Source: Paraburkholderia silviterrae
Lineage (GTDB): Bacteria > Pseudomonadota > Gammaproteobacteria > Burkholderiales > Burkholderiaceae
Assembly: GCF_004353915.1 (NCBI RefSeq)
Contig: NZ_SMRP01000006.1
Coordinates: 247,887 to 311,886, forward strand
DNA: 64,000 bases
Direction of reading: 5' to 3'
Shown here: positions 33,915 to 41,895 of the stretch, piece after piece
Layout: each line of letters begins with the position of its first letter
Numbering within the stretch: the stretch's first letter is position 1
Notes under the pieces: model-generated
What the model saw: the letters and a program-made list of their open reading frames with translations, nothing else
Database searches by the model: none
Told to the model about the DNA's origin: nothing
Position numbers and translations under genes: made by a program

Positions 33915-34553
33915 TCAATGGCCGCGCAGCATGGTGATGAGCGAGCGCGGCACGAGCGCCACCATCGTGACGTGCACGACTACGAACGCGGCCAGCAGCG
34001 ACATCGCGCAGAAGTGCACGACGCGAGCGTTGTCATAGCCGCCCATGAGCTCGCGCAGCAGCGGGAACTGCACGGATTTCCAGATCGCGAGACCGGAAAG
34101 CACGAGCACGATGAGGTCGGCGATGGCGACCAGATAGGCGAGCTTTTGCACGGCGTTGTAGTGGCGCAGGTCGGCGTGCGACAGGTGGCCGGTGAGTGCT
34201 GCGCGCAGGTCGGCGAACACGGCGCGCGGGCTTAGCGGGAAGAACTTCGCGAACAGACGCCCGGTGGCGATATTGAGCGCGAGGTACACGAGCCCGTTGA
34301 AAACGAGCAGCCACATGGCCGCGAAATGCCATTGCAGCGCGCCGCCCAGCCAGCCGCCGAGCGTGATCGACGTCGGGATGACGAGGTGGGGGAAGACCGG
34401 CGAGGCGTCATAGATGCGCCAGCCCGAGCACATCATGATGAGCGCCGCTGCTGCATTGAGCCAGTGCGTCACGCGCAGCCATAGCGGATGAATCGGGCGC
34501 GCGCCGTGCACGAGCGGCTGGCTCGCAGGCGGCCGGGCGGTTGTGGTTTCCAT
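33915..34553 (-). CDS. cytochrome b561-type membrane electron-transfer subunit
   Basis: A 212-residue membrane protein with four or five helices and conserved histidines: 'IHPLWLRVTHWLNAAAALIMMCSG', 'WHFAAMWLLVFNGLVYLA', 'VVHFCAMSLLAAFVVVHVTMVAL'. It resembles the thiosulfate-reductase/NiFe-hydrogenase cytochrome b family, which binds two hemes. It most likely passes quinol electrons to the periplasmic molybdopterin enzyme encoded next. The ATG at 34553 has GAGGAG upstream; the frame upstream of it spans the promoter. Confidence 0.85.
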   Translation of the reverse strand: METTTARPPASQPLVHGARPIHPLWLRVTHWLNAAAALIMMCSGWRIYDASPVFPHLVIPTSITLGGWLGGALQWHFAAMWLLVFNGLVYLALNIATGRLFAKFFPLSPRAVFADLRAALTGHLSHADLRHYNAVQKLAYLVAIADLIVLVLSGLAIWKSVQFPLLRELMGGYDNARVVHFCAMSLLAAFVVVHVTMVALVPRSLITMLRGH

Positions 34554-34587
34554 CGCGGACTCCTCGTGACGTGCAGGTACTGGTGAA

Positions 34588-34613
34588 TTCGTTGTGGGCC
34601 GAACTGTGGTTAC
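34588..34613 (-). promoter_or_regulatory. ECF sigma (SigF-like) promoter of the cytochrome b/oxidoreductase operon
   Basis: On the minus strand GTAACC (34613-34608), exactly 16 bases, then CGAA (34591-34588). This lies 35 bases upstream of the cytochrome b ATG. The pattern matches the GTAACC-N16-CGAA promoters I recall for Caulobacter sigma-F, whose anti-sigma is NrsF. Confidence 0.75.
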
Positions 34614-34671
34614 AGCAACGCGCGAGAAATTTGCACGGCTTGCGCTCGCTGCCAGAAATTTCATGCGGTGT

Positions 34672-34699
34672 GTAACCGCGCGCGCGTTTCGGACGAATA
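34672..34699 (+). promoter_or_regulatory. ECF sigma (SigF-like) promoter of the sigma factor gene
   Basis: GTAACC (34672-34677), 16 bases, CGAATA (34694-34699), about 70 bases before the GTG start of the ECF sigma gene. It has the same elements and the same spacing as the divergent promoter, so the sigma factor probably transcribes its own gene. Confidence 0.75.
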
Positions 34700-34769
34700 G
34701 CCTCCAGGGAGCCTCGCGCCTTACGGCGCACGGCAAGCGCGGGCAAATTCAGGAATCGGGAGCGAAAGC

Positions 34770-35579
34770 GTGGGCTGGGCGAACACCGCGGCGGGTTGGA
34801 TGCAGACGGGCGAGCGCGCCGCGCAGGGCGGCGGCGCGGCCGCTATTGCGGTGCGCGACGCCATGGGCTACGCTCACGCGATCGCGCCCGTATTTGGAGC
34901 CGGCGACGTCGCTGCACCCGGCGATGCCGCGCGCAAGCCTGTTGCAAGCTTCGGGGCGGGTGTGGAAGTCGGCGCGGGCGCGGGCACCGCTGCAGGCGCG
35001 CCATCCGATCGTCGCGACAACACAGGACGCCCTTTGCATCCCGCGGAAATCCGTCTCAAAGCGCTGTTCCTCGCCGGCCTGGAAGGCGACGCCGACGCGT
35101 ACCGCCTGTTCCTTCAGGAACTGACGCGGCATTTGCGCGGCTATCTGCGCAGGCGCATTCCGCAATTGCACGACGACGTGGAAGACCTCGTGCAGGAGAT
35201 CCTGCTCGCGGTGCACAACGCGCGTCACACGTGGCGCTCCGAAGAACCGCTGACCGCCTGGGTGCACGCCATCGCCCGCTACAAATTGATGGACTTCTTT
35301 CGCTCGCGCTCCCGCCGCGAATCGCTGAACGACCCGCTCGACGATCACACCGACCTGTTCGCCACCCCCGACGACGAGCCGGCCCAGGCCCGCCGCGACA
35401 TCGGCAAGCTGCTCGACCAGTTGCCGGACAAGCAGCGCCTGCCCATTGTTCATGTGAAGCTCGAGGGACGCTCGGTGGTGGAGGCCGCGCAACTCACGGG
35501 GCTTTCGGAGTCGGCCGTGAAGGTGGGCATCCACCGTGGCCTGAAGGCGCTCGCGGCGCGCATTCGGGGGGCGCAATGA
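34770..35579 (+). CDS. ECF-type RNA polymerase sigma factor, SigF/NrsF class
   Basis: A 269-residue sigma factor. Region 2 is 'LFLQELTRHLRGYLRRRIPQLHDDVEDLVQEILLAVHNARHTW' with 'AWVHAIARYKLMDFFR'; region 4 is 'LLDQLPDKQRLPIVHVKLEGRSVVEAAQLTGLSESAVKVGIHRGLKALA'. The first 88 residues are an unusual Gly/Ala-rich extension; the GTG at 34770 has GGGAG upstream, so the extension may be real, though internal starts at 34800 and 34863 are possible. Its stop overlaps the NrsF gene (ATGA). It presumably drives the divergent redox operon. Confidence 0.9.
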   Translation: MGWANTAAGWMQTGERAAQGGGAAAIAVRDAMGYAHAIAPVFGAGDVAAPGDAARKPVASFGAGVEVGAGAGTAAGAPSDRRDNTGRPLHPAEIRLKALFLAGLEGDADAYRLFLQELTRHLRGYLRRRIPQLHDDVEDLVQEILLAVHNARHTWRSEEPLTAWVHAIARYKLMDFFRSRSRRESLNDPLDDHTDLFATPDDEPAQARRDIGKLLDQLPDKQRLPIVHVKLEGRSVVEAAQLTGLSESAVKVGIHRGLKALAARIRGAQ

Positions 35580-36217
35580 AAACCGACGACCTCATCAACC
35601 TGCTTTCCACCGGCGTCACGCGCGTGGACCGCAAGGCGGTCTTGCGCCGCTTCGCGCGTGCGCTGCCGCTCGGGCTCGCTGGGTCGCTCGTGATCGTGGC
35701 GCTGGTGTTCGGCGTGCGGCCCGATCTCATGAGCGTCGCGCAGACGCCGATCTTCTGGGCGAAGCTCGCCTTCCCGGTTGCGGTGGCGCTCACCGCCGCG
35801 CGGGTCGTGAGCCGGCTGGGGCGCCCGGGCGGGCGCGGCGGCTATGCGTGGGCGCTGGTTGCCTTGCCGTTCGTGGCCGTGTGGGTGGCAGGCTGGCTCA
35901 CGCTGGGCGCCGCCGCGCCGGCCGAGCGCGTGCCGCTCATGCTCGGCGCGTCGTGGCGCACTTGCCCGTTCAATATCCTGCTGCTTTCGGTGCCCACGTT
36001 CGCGGCAGTGTTCTGGGCCGCGCGGGGCCTCGCGCCCACCCGCCCGCGTCTGGCGGGCGTAGCCTCGGGCCTCTTTGCGAGCTCGCTTGCCACCATCGCC
36101 TACTGCGTGCACTGCCCGGAGATGAGCCCGGCGTTCTGGAGCATCTGGTACGCGCTCGGCATGTTGTTGCCGGCCGCGATCGGCGCGTGGCTCGGGCCGC
36201 GGCTGCTGCGCTGGTAA
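35576..36217 (+). CDS. NrsF family (DUF1109) membrane anti-sigma factor
   Basis: A 213-residue protein with a short cytoplasmic N-terminus ('MKTDDLINLLSTGVTRVDRKAVLRRFARALPLG') and six membrane helices, as in the DUF1109/NrsF family. Conserved cysteines are seen in 'ASWRTCPFNILL' and 'YCVHCPEMSPAFW'; paired Cys of this family have been implicated in stress sensing. It overlaps the sigma gene by four bases and should hold the sigma factor at the membrane until an oxidative or metal signal acts. Confidence 0.9.
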   Translation: MKTDDLINLLSTGVTRVDRKAVLRRFARALPLGLAGSLVIVALVFGVRPDLMSVAQTPIFWAKLAFPVAVALTAARVVSRLGRPGGRGGYAWALVALPFVAVWVAGWLTLGAAAPAERVPLMLGASWRTCPFNILLLSVPTFAAVFWAARGLAPTRPRLAGVASGLFASSLATIAYCVHCPEMSPAFWSIWYALGMLLPAAIGAWLGPRLLRW

Positions 36218-36635
36218 TGGCGCGGGCGGCTTGCGTCCACAACTTGCGTCGTGCCCGGCTATCGAGTTGCCTTGATGGAAGCATGGCAACTTCGATTGAC
36301 GATTGAGCTCGTGAACTGGCCGCATTCTAAGAGCGGCCGCTACCTGCGTGTGACACGATTTAACAACCTTTACGCAGGTAGTTGCTCAATAATAGAGTGA
36401 CTCATCTACAACCCACGTCGAGCTGCATGGCGTGGATGCACGGAGCCCGAGGCCGGTTGCGGTACATGGTGATCCCCCACCAATGACCAGCCTCTTTCGC
36501 CGGTCCCATTGCCCTCCATACAGGGCTGGCATTTTCTATATCGAATGGATTGCAGCGTGTTCTGCAAATGCGCGCTCGTGCGCCAAAATACTTTGCATCC
36601 ATTTTGTAAGGCAATAAAAGAGGCAGCTTTATCGA
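36218..36635. other. intergenic region with a spaced inverted repeat
   Basis: About 420 bases without a gene. It contains CTACCTGCGT (36340-36349) and its perfect inverse ACGCAGGTAG (36372-36381), 22 bases apart, in an AT-rich setting. It could be an operator or an RNA hairpin. Confidence 0.5.
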
Positions 36636-37319
36636 ATGCGAATTGCCATTCTCGATAGCGATCCAGAACAAGCGGAGTTCATTCGCGGCGTGTTGGCCCC
36701 CGAGGGCTATGTCTGCCGCCCCTTCACGCAGGGCAGGGCCTTGCTGCGTTCACTCAGGCGCGAGACATTCGACCTGCTCATACTCGATCATGCGTTGCCC
36801 GATATGGTGGGGTTCGATGTCCTGACGAAGATTCGGGAGATCGTCGCCATTCACGTGCCGGTCATTTTCGTGACCTCGTTCCAGGCCGATAGTGACGAGA
36901 CCTCGGCATTGAACGCCGGGGCCGACGATTACCTGATCAAGCCCGTGGAGGCCGGCGTATTGCGCGCCCGCATCGGCTCGGTGTTGCGTCGCGCGCGAGC
37001 GGTTGCGCCCGGCAATGGTGAAGAAGCCGCCGACGCGTTCGAATTCGACCCAGTGGCATGCAGCGTTTCGCGCAATGGTGTGGCCGTTCATCTGACCGCG
37101 CGGCAATTCAAGCTTGCACTGCTGTTCTATCAGCATCTGGGAACGACGCTGTCGCGCGAGCATATTCTCGATCTGGTCTGGAATGGCGAAGACGGCGTCA
37201 GTTCGCGAACCATCGACACGCAGATTTGCCGCTTGCGCACGAAGCTCACGCTCGCGCCGGAGAGCGGCTATCGGCTTGCATCCGTCCACGGACGCGGCTA
37301 CCGGCTCGATCGTCTCTAG
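36636..37319 (+). CDS. OmpR-family response regulator
   Basis: A 227-residue response regulator. The receiver has the acidic pair D7/D9, phosphoacceptor Asp51 ('LLILDHALPDM'), the Thr of 'VIFVTSF' and Lys in 'DDYLIKPVE'. The C-terminal winged helix ('VHLTARQFKLALLFYQHLGTTLSREHILDLVWNGEDGVSSRTIDTQICRLRTKL') binds DNA. No histidine kinase is nearby, so it is an orphan. It is convergent with the second, atypical regulator, which it resembles along the whole length. Confidence 0.92.
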   Translation: MRIAILDSDPEQAEFIRGVLAPEGYVCRPFTQGRALLRSLRRETFDLLILDHALPDMVGFDVLTKIREIVAIHVPVIFVTSFQADSDETSALNAGADDYLIKPVEAGVLRARIGSVLRRARAVAPGNGEEAADAFEFDPVACSVSRNGVAVHLTARQFKLALLFYQHLGTTLSREHILDLVWNGEDGVSSRTIDTQICRLRTKLTLAPESGYRLASVHGRGYRLDRL

Positions 37320-37379
37320 CATCACGCATGCACCGCGCGGCACTGGCTTGCTGCGCTCACCCGCGCCTCGCCACCATGC

Positions 37380-38147
37380 CTATGCGTCTGCGAGCTTTTC
37401 GAGGCAATAGCCGTAACCGTAGACGGCAATAATGACGTATTCGTTTTCGGGGCGCAGCATGAGCTTCGTTCTTAGCCAGCTGACGTGCGTATCGACCGTG
37501 CGTGATGGCATGCCCGACGTTTGATGCCAGATCGATTCGAGGATCTGTGTGCGCGACAAAGGCAGGCCGGCCTGGCGAAATAGCAGGTAGGCGAGCGCGA
37601 ATTCGCGATGCGTCAGCGCGATGGCGTTTCCGCGCAACGTGACGGTGCATTTCGCCGTATCGAATTCGTATGGGCCGAATCGTACCGGCACGCGGGCTTT
37701 TGGCCACTGTGCCCGTCTCAGCAGAGAGCTCACGCGGGCACGCAAGACCTCCGGGGTGCGCGACTTGAGGACATAGTCGTCCGCGCCCGCGTCGAGCGCG
37801 GCCGTTTCATCGGTCGCCTTGTGCGGCTCGCCGATCAACAGAACAGGCAGGCCCGTTCCGCAATGCGCTCGCACCCACTTCAGCGCCGTCATGGCGTCGG
37901 AGTCGGAATCGAGCCCGATCAGTATCAGCAGATCGAATGGCTCGCTCTCCAACCCCGCCGTGAGCAGACCCAGCCGGCGAAAGCGGTGGCAGACGTAACC
38001 GTCGTCACGCAACGTTCTCGCGACAAAAGCGGCGTGTCGGGAAGTATCCTCGAAGATAGCGACGCTCGTTGCGCGGTCGACGAGCGCTTCTTCATTGTCG
38101 CTAAATCGAGAATCGCGACGAGGCTTCAATGATTTCAGCTTGGTCAT
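37380..38147 (-). CDS. OmpR-type regulator with degenerate receiver (no phosphoacceptor Asp)
   Basis: A 255-residue protein aligning end to end with the neighbouring response regulator. The receiver spans about residues 27-145, but the phosphoacceptor is replaced by Ile77 ('FDLLILIGLDSDSD'); the Lys is kept ('DDYVLKSRTPE'). The winged helix is intact ('IALTHREFALAYLLFRQAGLPLSRTQILESIWHQTSGMPSRTVDTHVSWLRTKL'). It therefore cannot be switched by ordinary Asp phosphorylation. Its first 47 bases overlap the end of the DUF2971 gene, so the two are translationally linked. The 26-residue N-terminal extension is basic. Confidence 0.9.
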   Translation of the reverse strand: MTKLKSLKPRRDSRFSDNEEALVDRATSVAIFEDTSRHAAFVARTLRDDGYVCHRFRRLGLLTAGLESEPFDLLILIGLDSDSDAMTALKWVRAHCGTGLPVLLIGEPHKATDETAALDAGADDYVLKSRTPEVLRARVSSLLRRAQWPKARVPVRFGPYEFDTAKCTVTLRGNAIALTHREFALAYLLFRQAGLPLSRTQILESIWHQTSGMPSRTVDTHVSWLRTKLMLRPENEYVIIAVYGYGYCLEKLADA

Positions 38148-38991
38148 AACCGTGAGATACCATCAGCAGTCTGAGCGCATGGTGTTCTTTCATTCCAAAG
38201 ACGCTCCTCGGGTGCGCTCGCTCGCCATAGCTGGGGCCGATCCAGACTTCACGAACGGCTTCAGGCAGAAACCCGTACTTGAAATAGCTGGTCAATCCAA
38301 ACCGCGTCACGCGCCAGCGCAGATGGGGTGTTGGGCCGTTGTGTCGTGCCTGTGCTGCGCTTCCGGTGTCGGCAGGCGCAGCGTAGACGAGGCGCCATTC
38401 CTGCTCGTGGCGGTACGAAGGATCCTTGGCGATGACGCCGAGCCACTCGCAGGCCTGCGCGGCGATACGGGCGCGGGCCGTCCGGTTTTGCATGTCGCCG
38501 TCGACGATCAGGATCTTCAGCGCTTCGATGTGCCGTGTGAGCGTCGAGTCGTCGCCGTAGAGGACGGGCGAGAGTACGTATCCGCGTTCGGAGTCGGCTA
38601 GCACGCTCTGTGGTTCTGCGGTGCGCGCGTCGCCCGGCGCATCCGCATATTCCATTTCCAGTTGCAGTACGCCCGTATCGAATCCGATCGCAAGACCTGT
38701 TCCGCGGTCCGCATAATTCAGCCATTGCGCGGTTGCGTCGCGGTTTCCCGAGAAGCAACAAGTGAACAACTCCCGGCGGCTGACGTTCAGGGCGAGCATG
38801 AGCTCGGTGGCTGCTCCATTCGGCGCCTGCGGGTGGCGCCGATCGCCGGCCAATGCATTGACGAGCATTGTGCCGATTCCATCGCCCACGCGAGGATCGA
38901 ACATCTTTCGTGCATTGCTGAGCCAGAGCGCCTTGCTCTCGATGATCGAGAGAAAGGCATGCGGATCGCAGTAGTGGTAAATGATGGCCAT
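38101..38991 (-). CDS. DUF2971 protein
   Basis: A 296-residue protein of the DUF2971 family ('IYHYCDPHAFLSIIESKALWLSNARKMFDP', 'FTCCFSGNRDATAQWLNYADRGTGLAIGFD', 'YVLSPVLYGD', 'KDPSYRHEQEWRLVY'). The family is widespread, often in accessory islands, and has no proven activity. It is first in a two-gene unit with the atypical regulator, which suggests that the regulator controls or is controlled with it. Confidence 0.85.
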   Translation of the reverse strand: MAIIYHYCDPHAFLSIIESKALWLSNARKMFDPRVGDGIGTMLVNALAGDRRHPQAPNGAATELMLALNVSRRELFTCCFSGNRDATAQWLNYADRGTGLAIGFDTGVLQLEMEYADAPGDARTAEPQSVLADSERGYVLSPVLYGDDSTLTRHIEALKILIVDGDMQNRTARARIAAQACEWLGVIAKDPSYRHEQEWRLVYAAPADTGSAAQARHNGPTPHLRWRVTRFGLTSYFKYGFLPEAVREVWIGPSYGERAHPRSVFGMKEHHALRLLMVSHGYDQAEIIEASSRFSI

Positions 38992-39370
38992 ACGATTATC
39001 AGGGGTGGCGAAGAGGCATTCGATCGAGATTCAGGGCGATCGAGCGTTGCATTCACGGATCGCAGGGCATTTCAGGTTAGGGATGCGGCAAGACCTTTCT
39101 TCCATGAAAGCGTTTAATGTGGATTCCTTAACAATTTGAAAATCATGAAATCGATGAGTCGCCATGCAATCTTGACGGTCGATCAAAACCGATTTTGAAA
39201 CGTGCAGCGGAGTGTCAGCGAGAATTCATATCGATGTGGATGTTGAGGCGCGACAGTAACTGTTCAATATCCGTCAAACAATAGGTCAATTGTTAATAAG
39301 TTACAGTTCTCGCTGCATGCAAAGTGCGCCGCACAGGTGTATTGAAAGGGAATGGCGGCAAGGCGACTCG
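38992..39370. other. intergenic region upstream of DUF2971
   Basis: About 380 bases, AT-rich between 39110 and 39310, probably holding the promoter of the DUF2971 unit. No gene or clear repeat seen. Confidence 0.45.
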
Positions 39371-39377
39371 GAAATAA

Positions 39378-39408
39378 AAAAGCGCCGCTTGACCGAAGCG
39401 GCGCTTTT
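39378..39408 (-). terminator. rho-independent terminator of the CoA-transferase operon
   Basis: AAAAGCGCCGCTT and AAGCGGCGCTTTT form perfect 13-base arms with a 5-base loop. On the minus strand it ends in a T-run, and it lies 63 bases after the CoA-transferase stop. Confidence 0.88.
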
Positions 39409-39470
39409 GCGTGCAGGGGCAAGAAGCGGGATGCGAATGCCTTGACGGGGCTTGCTGCCGCCGTAGGGCT

Positions 39471-40649
39471 TCAGACCGCGCCGCTCTCACGCAGCGCGCG
39501 AACGCGCGCTGCGTCATAGCCAAGCTCATGCAGGATCGCATCGGTGTGCTCGCCCAGCGCGGGCACGGGGTCCATGCGCGGGTTATCGGCGAGCGTCGCG
39601 CCCGGCGGCAGCAGCGCGGGAATCTCGCCTGCGGGCGTGCCCACGCGCGTCCAGCGCTCGCGTGCGGCGAGCTGCTCGTGTGCCCACACCGCCTGCATGT
39701 CGTTGATATGCGCGTTCGCGATCTTCGCGGTTTCGAGGCGCTCGATCACATCGCCTGCAGTGAGGCTGCCAAACGCTTCTTCGATGAGCTTGCCAAGCTC
39801 CGCGCGATGCGCCACGCGGCGGCTATTCGAGCAGAAGCGCTCGTCCCCGGCCAGCGCCGGTTGGCGCATGACGGTTTCGCAGAAGCTTTTCCATTCGCGC
39901 TCGTTCTGCAGGCCGAGCATGACGGATTTGCCGTCGCCGGCCTTGAACGGGCCGTAGGGATAGATCGTCGCGTGCGCCGCGCCGTTGCGCTGCGGTGGCG
40001 TCTGGCCGCCGATCGCGTAGTAGAGCGGGTAGCTCATCCACTCGACCATGCTTTCCAGCATCGAAACGTCGATGCGGCGTCCGCGCCCCGTCTTGCCGCG
40101 TTCGATGAGCGCCGCGAGGATGCTCGAATACGCGTACATGCCCGCCGAAATATCGGCGATCGAGCAGCCGGCCTTGGCCGGTTCGTCGGGTGAGCCGGTG
40201 ATGCTGAGAAAGCCCGACTCGCTCTGGATCAGCAGGTCATAGGCCTTCTTGTCGCGATACGGGCCGTCGCTGCCGTAGCCGGAGATATCGCAGACGATCA
40301 GGCGCGGGTAGCGCTCGCGCAGCGTCTCGTAGTCGAGCCCGAGACGTTGCGTGGCGCCGGGCGCGAGATTCTGCACGAACACGTCGGCGTCGGCGAGCAG
40401 CGCGTGCACGATCTCCAGCGCTTCGGCGCGCTTCACGTCGAGCGTGATGCTCTCCTTCGAGCGGTTCGTCCAGACAAAATGCGAAGCGAGACCGTGCACG
40501 CGCTCGTCATAGCCGCGCGCGAAGTCGCCCGAGCCGGGGCGTTCGACCTTGATGACGCGCGCGCCCAGATCGGCGAGTTGGCGCGTGCAGAAGGGGGCCG
40601 CGATCGCATGTTCGAACGTGACGACCTTGATGCCTTCGAGAGGACGCAT
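39471..40649 (-). CDS. CaiB/BaiF family CoA-transferase (class III)
   Basis: A 392-residue class III CoA-transferase. Family signatures are 'PLEGIKVVTFEHAIAAPFCTRQLADLGARVIKVERPGSGDFAR', the catalytic-Asp region 'YDLLIQSESGFLSITG' and 'GRGRRIDVSMLESMVEW'. These enzymes move CoA between carboxylic acids through an acyl-aspartyl intermediate. With the acyl-CoA dehydrogenase and MaoC-type hydratase upstream it would activate a dicarboxylic or branched acid for degradation; the acid is not evident. It follows the dehydrogenase by 19 bases. Confidence 0.92.
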   Translation of the reverse strand: MRPLEGIKVVTFEHAIAAPFCTRQLADLGARVIKVERPGSGDFARGYDERVHGLASHFVWTNRSKESITLDVKRAEALEIVHALLADADVFVQNLAPGATQRLGLDYETLRERYPRLIVCDISGYGSDGPYRDKKAYDLLIQSESGFLSITGSPDEPAKAGCSIADISAGMYAYSSILAALIERGKTGRGRRIDVSMLESMVEWMSYPLYYAIGGQTPPQRNGAAHATIYPYGPFKAGDGKSVMLGLQNEREWKSFCETVMRQPALAGDERFCSNSRRVAHRAELGKLIEEAFGSLTAGDVIERLETAKIANAHINDMQAVWAHEQLAARERWTRVGTPAGEIPALLPPGATLADNPRMDPVPALGEHTDAILHELGYDAARVRALRESGAV

Positions 40650-40668
40650 GGCAAGCTCCCTGGTGCAA

Positions 40669-41829
40669 TCAGAATGAACGCGGCAGGCCGAGAATGTGCT
40701 CGGCGACGTACGAGAGAATCAGGTTCGTCGAGATCGGCGCGACCTGGTAGAGGCGCGTCTCGCGGAACTTGCGCTCCACATCGTACTCGCAGGCAAAGCC
40801 GAAGCCGCCGTGGAATTGCAGACAGGCGTTCGCGGCCTCCCACGAGGCGTCCGCCGCGAGCAGCTTGGCCATGTTCGCCTGCGCGCCGCACGGCTCGTGC
40901 GTTTCGAAGCGGCGCGCCGCCTCGAAACGCATCAGGTTGGCGGCTTCCACGTTGATGAACGCGCGCGCGATGGGGAACTGCACGCCCTGGTTCTGGCCGA
41001 TCGGGCGGCCGAATACCTGGCGATCCTTCACATATTGCGAGACCTTGTCGACGAACCAGTAGCCGTCGCCGATGCATTCCGCGGCAATCAGCGTGCGCTC
41101 CGCATTCAGCCCGTCGAGGATGTACTTGAAGCCCTTGCCCTCCTCGCCGATCAGGTTTTCCGCGGGAATTTCGAGGTTGTCGAAGAAGAGCTCGTTGGTC
41201 TCGTGATTGACCATGTTCAGGATCGGCTGCACAGTCAGACCGTGGCCGATCGCTTCGTGCAGATCGACCATGAAGATCGACATGCCTTCGCTCTTCTTCT
41301 TCACGTCCGAGAGCGGCGTGGTGCGCGCGAGCAGGATCATGAGGTCGGAGTGCTGCACGCGCGAGATCCAGACCTTCTGGCCGTTGATCACGTAGCGGTC
41401 GCCTTTGCGCACGGCCGTGGTCTTGATCTTCGTGGTATCGGTGCCGGTGGTGGGCTCGGTCACGCCCATCGACTGCAGGCGCAGCTCCCCGCTCGCGATT
41501 TTCGGCAGATACTTGAGCTTCTGCTCGGCCGAGCCGTGGCGCAGCAGCGTACCCATGTTGTACATCTGGCCGTGGCAGGCGCCGGAATTGCCGCCGCTGC
41601 GGTTGATCTCTTCCATGATGACCGAGGCCTCGGTGAGGCCGAGACCCGAGCCGCCGTATTCCTGGGGAATCAGCGCCGCTAGCCAGCCCGCTTTCGTGAG
41701 CGCGTCGACGAAGGCTTCGGGGTAGCCGCGTTCTTCGTCGACCTTGCGGAAATACTCGGCCGGAAACTGGCTGCACAAGTCGCGCACGGCTTCGCGGATG
41801 TCCTGGTATTGATCGGTAGCGTCGTTCAT
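40669..41829 (-). CDS. acyl-CoA dehydrogenase
   Basis: A 386-residue FAD-dependent acyl-CoA dehydrogenase with the usual order: N-terminal helices, middle beta domain ('QSMGVTEPTTGTDTTKIKTTAVRKGDRYVINGQKVWIS'), C-terminal helices ('ERTLIAAECIGDGYWFVDKVSQYVKDRQVFGRPIGQNQGVQFPIA' and 'CLQFHGGFGFACEYDVERKFRETRLYQVAPIS'). It introduces a 2,3-double bond in an acyl-CoA, passing electrons to ETF. Operon position between the hydratase and CoA-transferase suggests one pathway. Confidence 0.93.
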   Translation of the reverse strand: MNDATDQYQDIREAVRDLCSQFPAEYFRKVDEERGYPEAFVDALTKAGWLAALIPQEYGGSGLGLTEASVIMEEINRSGGNSGACHGQMYNMGTLLRHGSAEQKLKYLPKIASGELRLQSMGVTEPTTGTDTTKIKTTAVRKGDRYVINGQKVWISRVQHSDLMILLARTTPLSDVKKKSEGMSIFMVDLHEAIGHGLTVQPILNMVNHETNELFFDNLEIPAENLIGEEGKGFKYILDGLNAERTLIAAECIGDGYWFVDKVSQYVKDRQVFGRPIGQNQGVQFPIARAFINVEAANLMRFEAARRFETHEPCGAQANMAKLLAADASWEAANACLQFHGGFGFACEYDVERKFRETRLYQVAPISTNLILSYVAEHILGLPRSF

Positions 41830-41895
41830 TGCATGGTTCCCTGCATGTATCCTGGTTGATTCGTCCTGGCTGATTCGTCCAGATGGTCTGATGGT

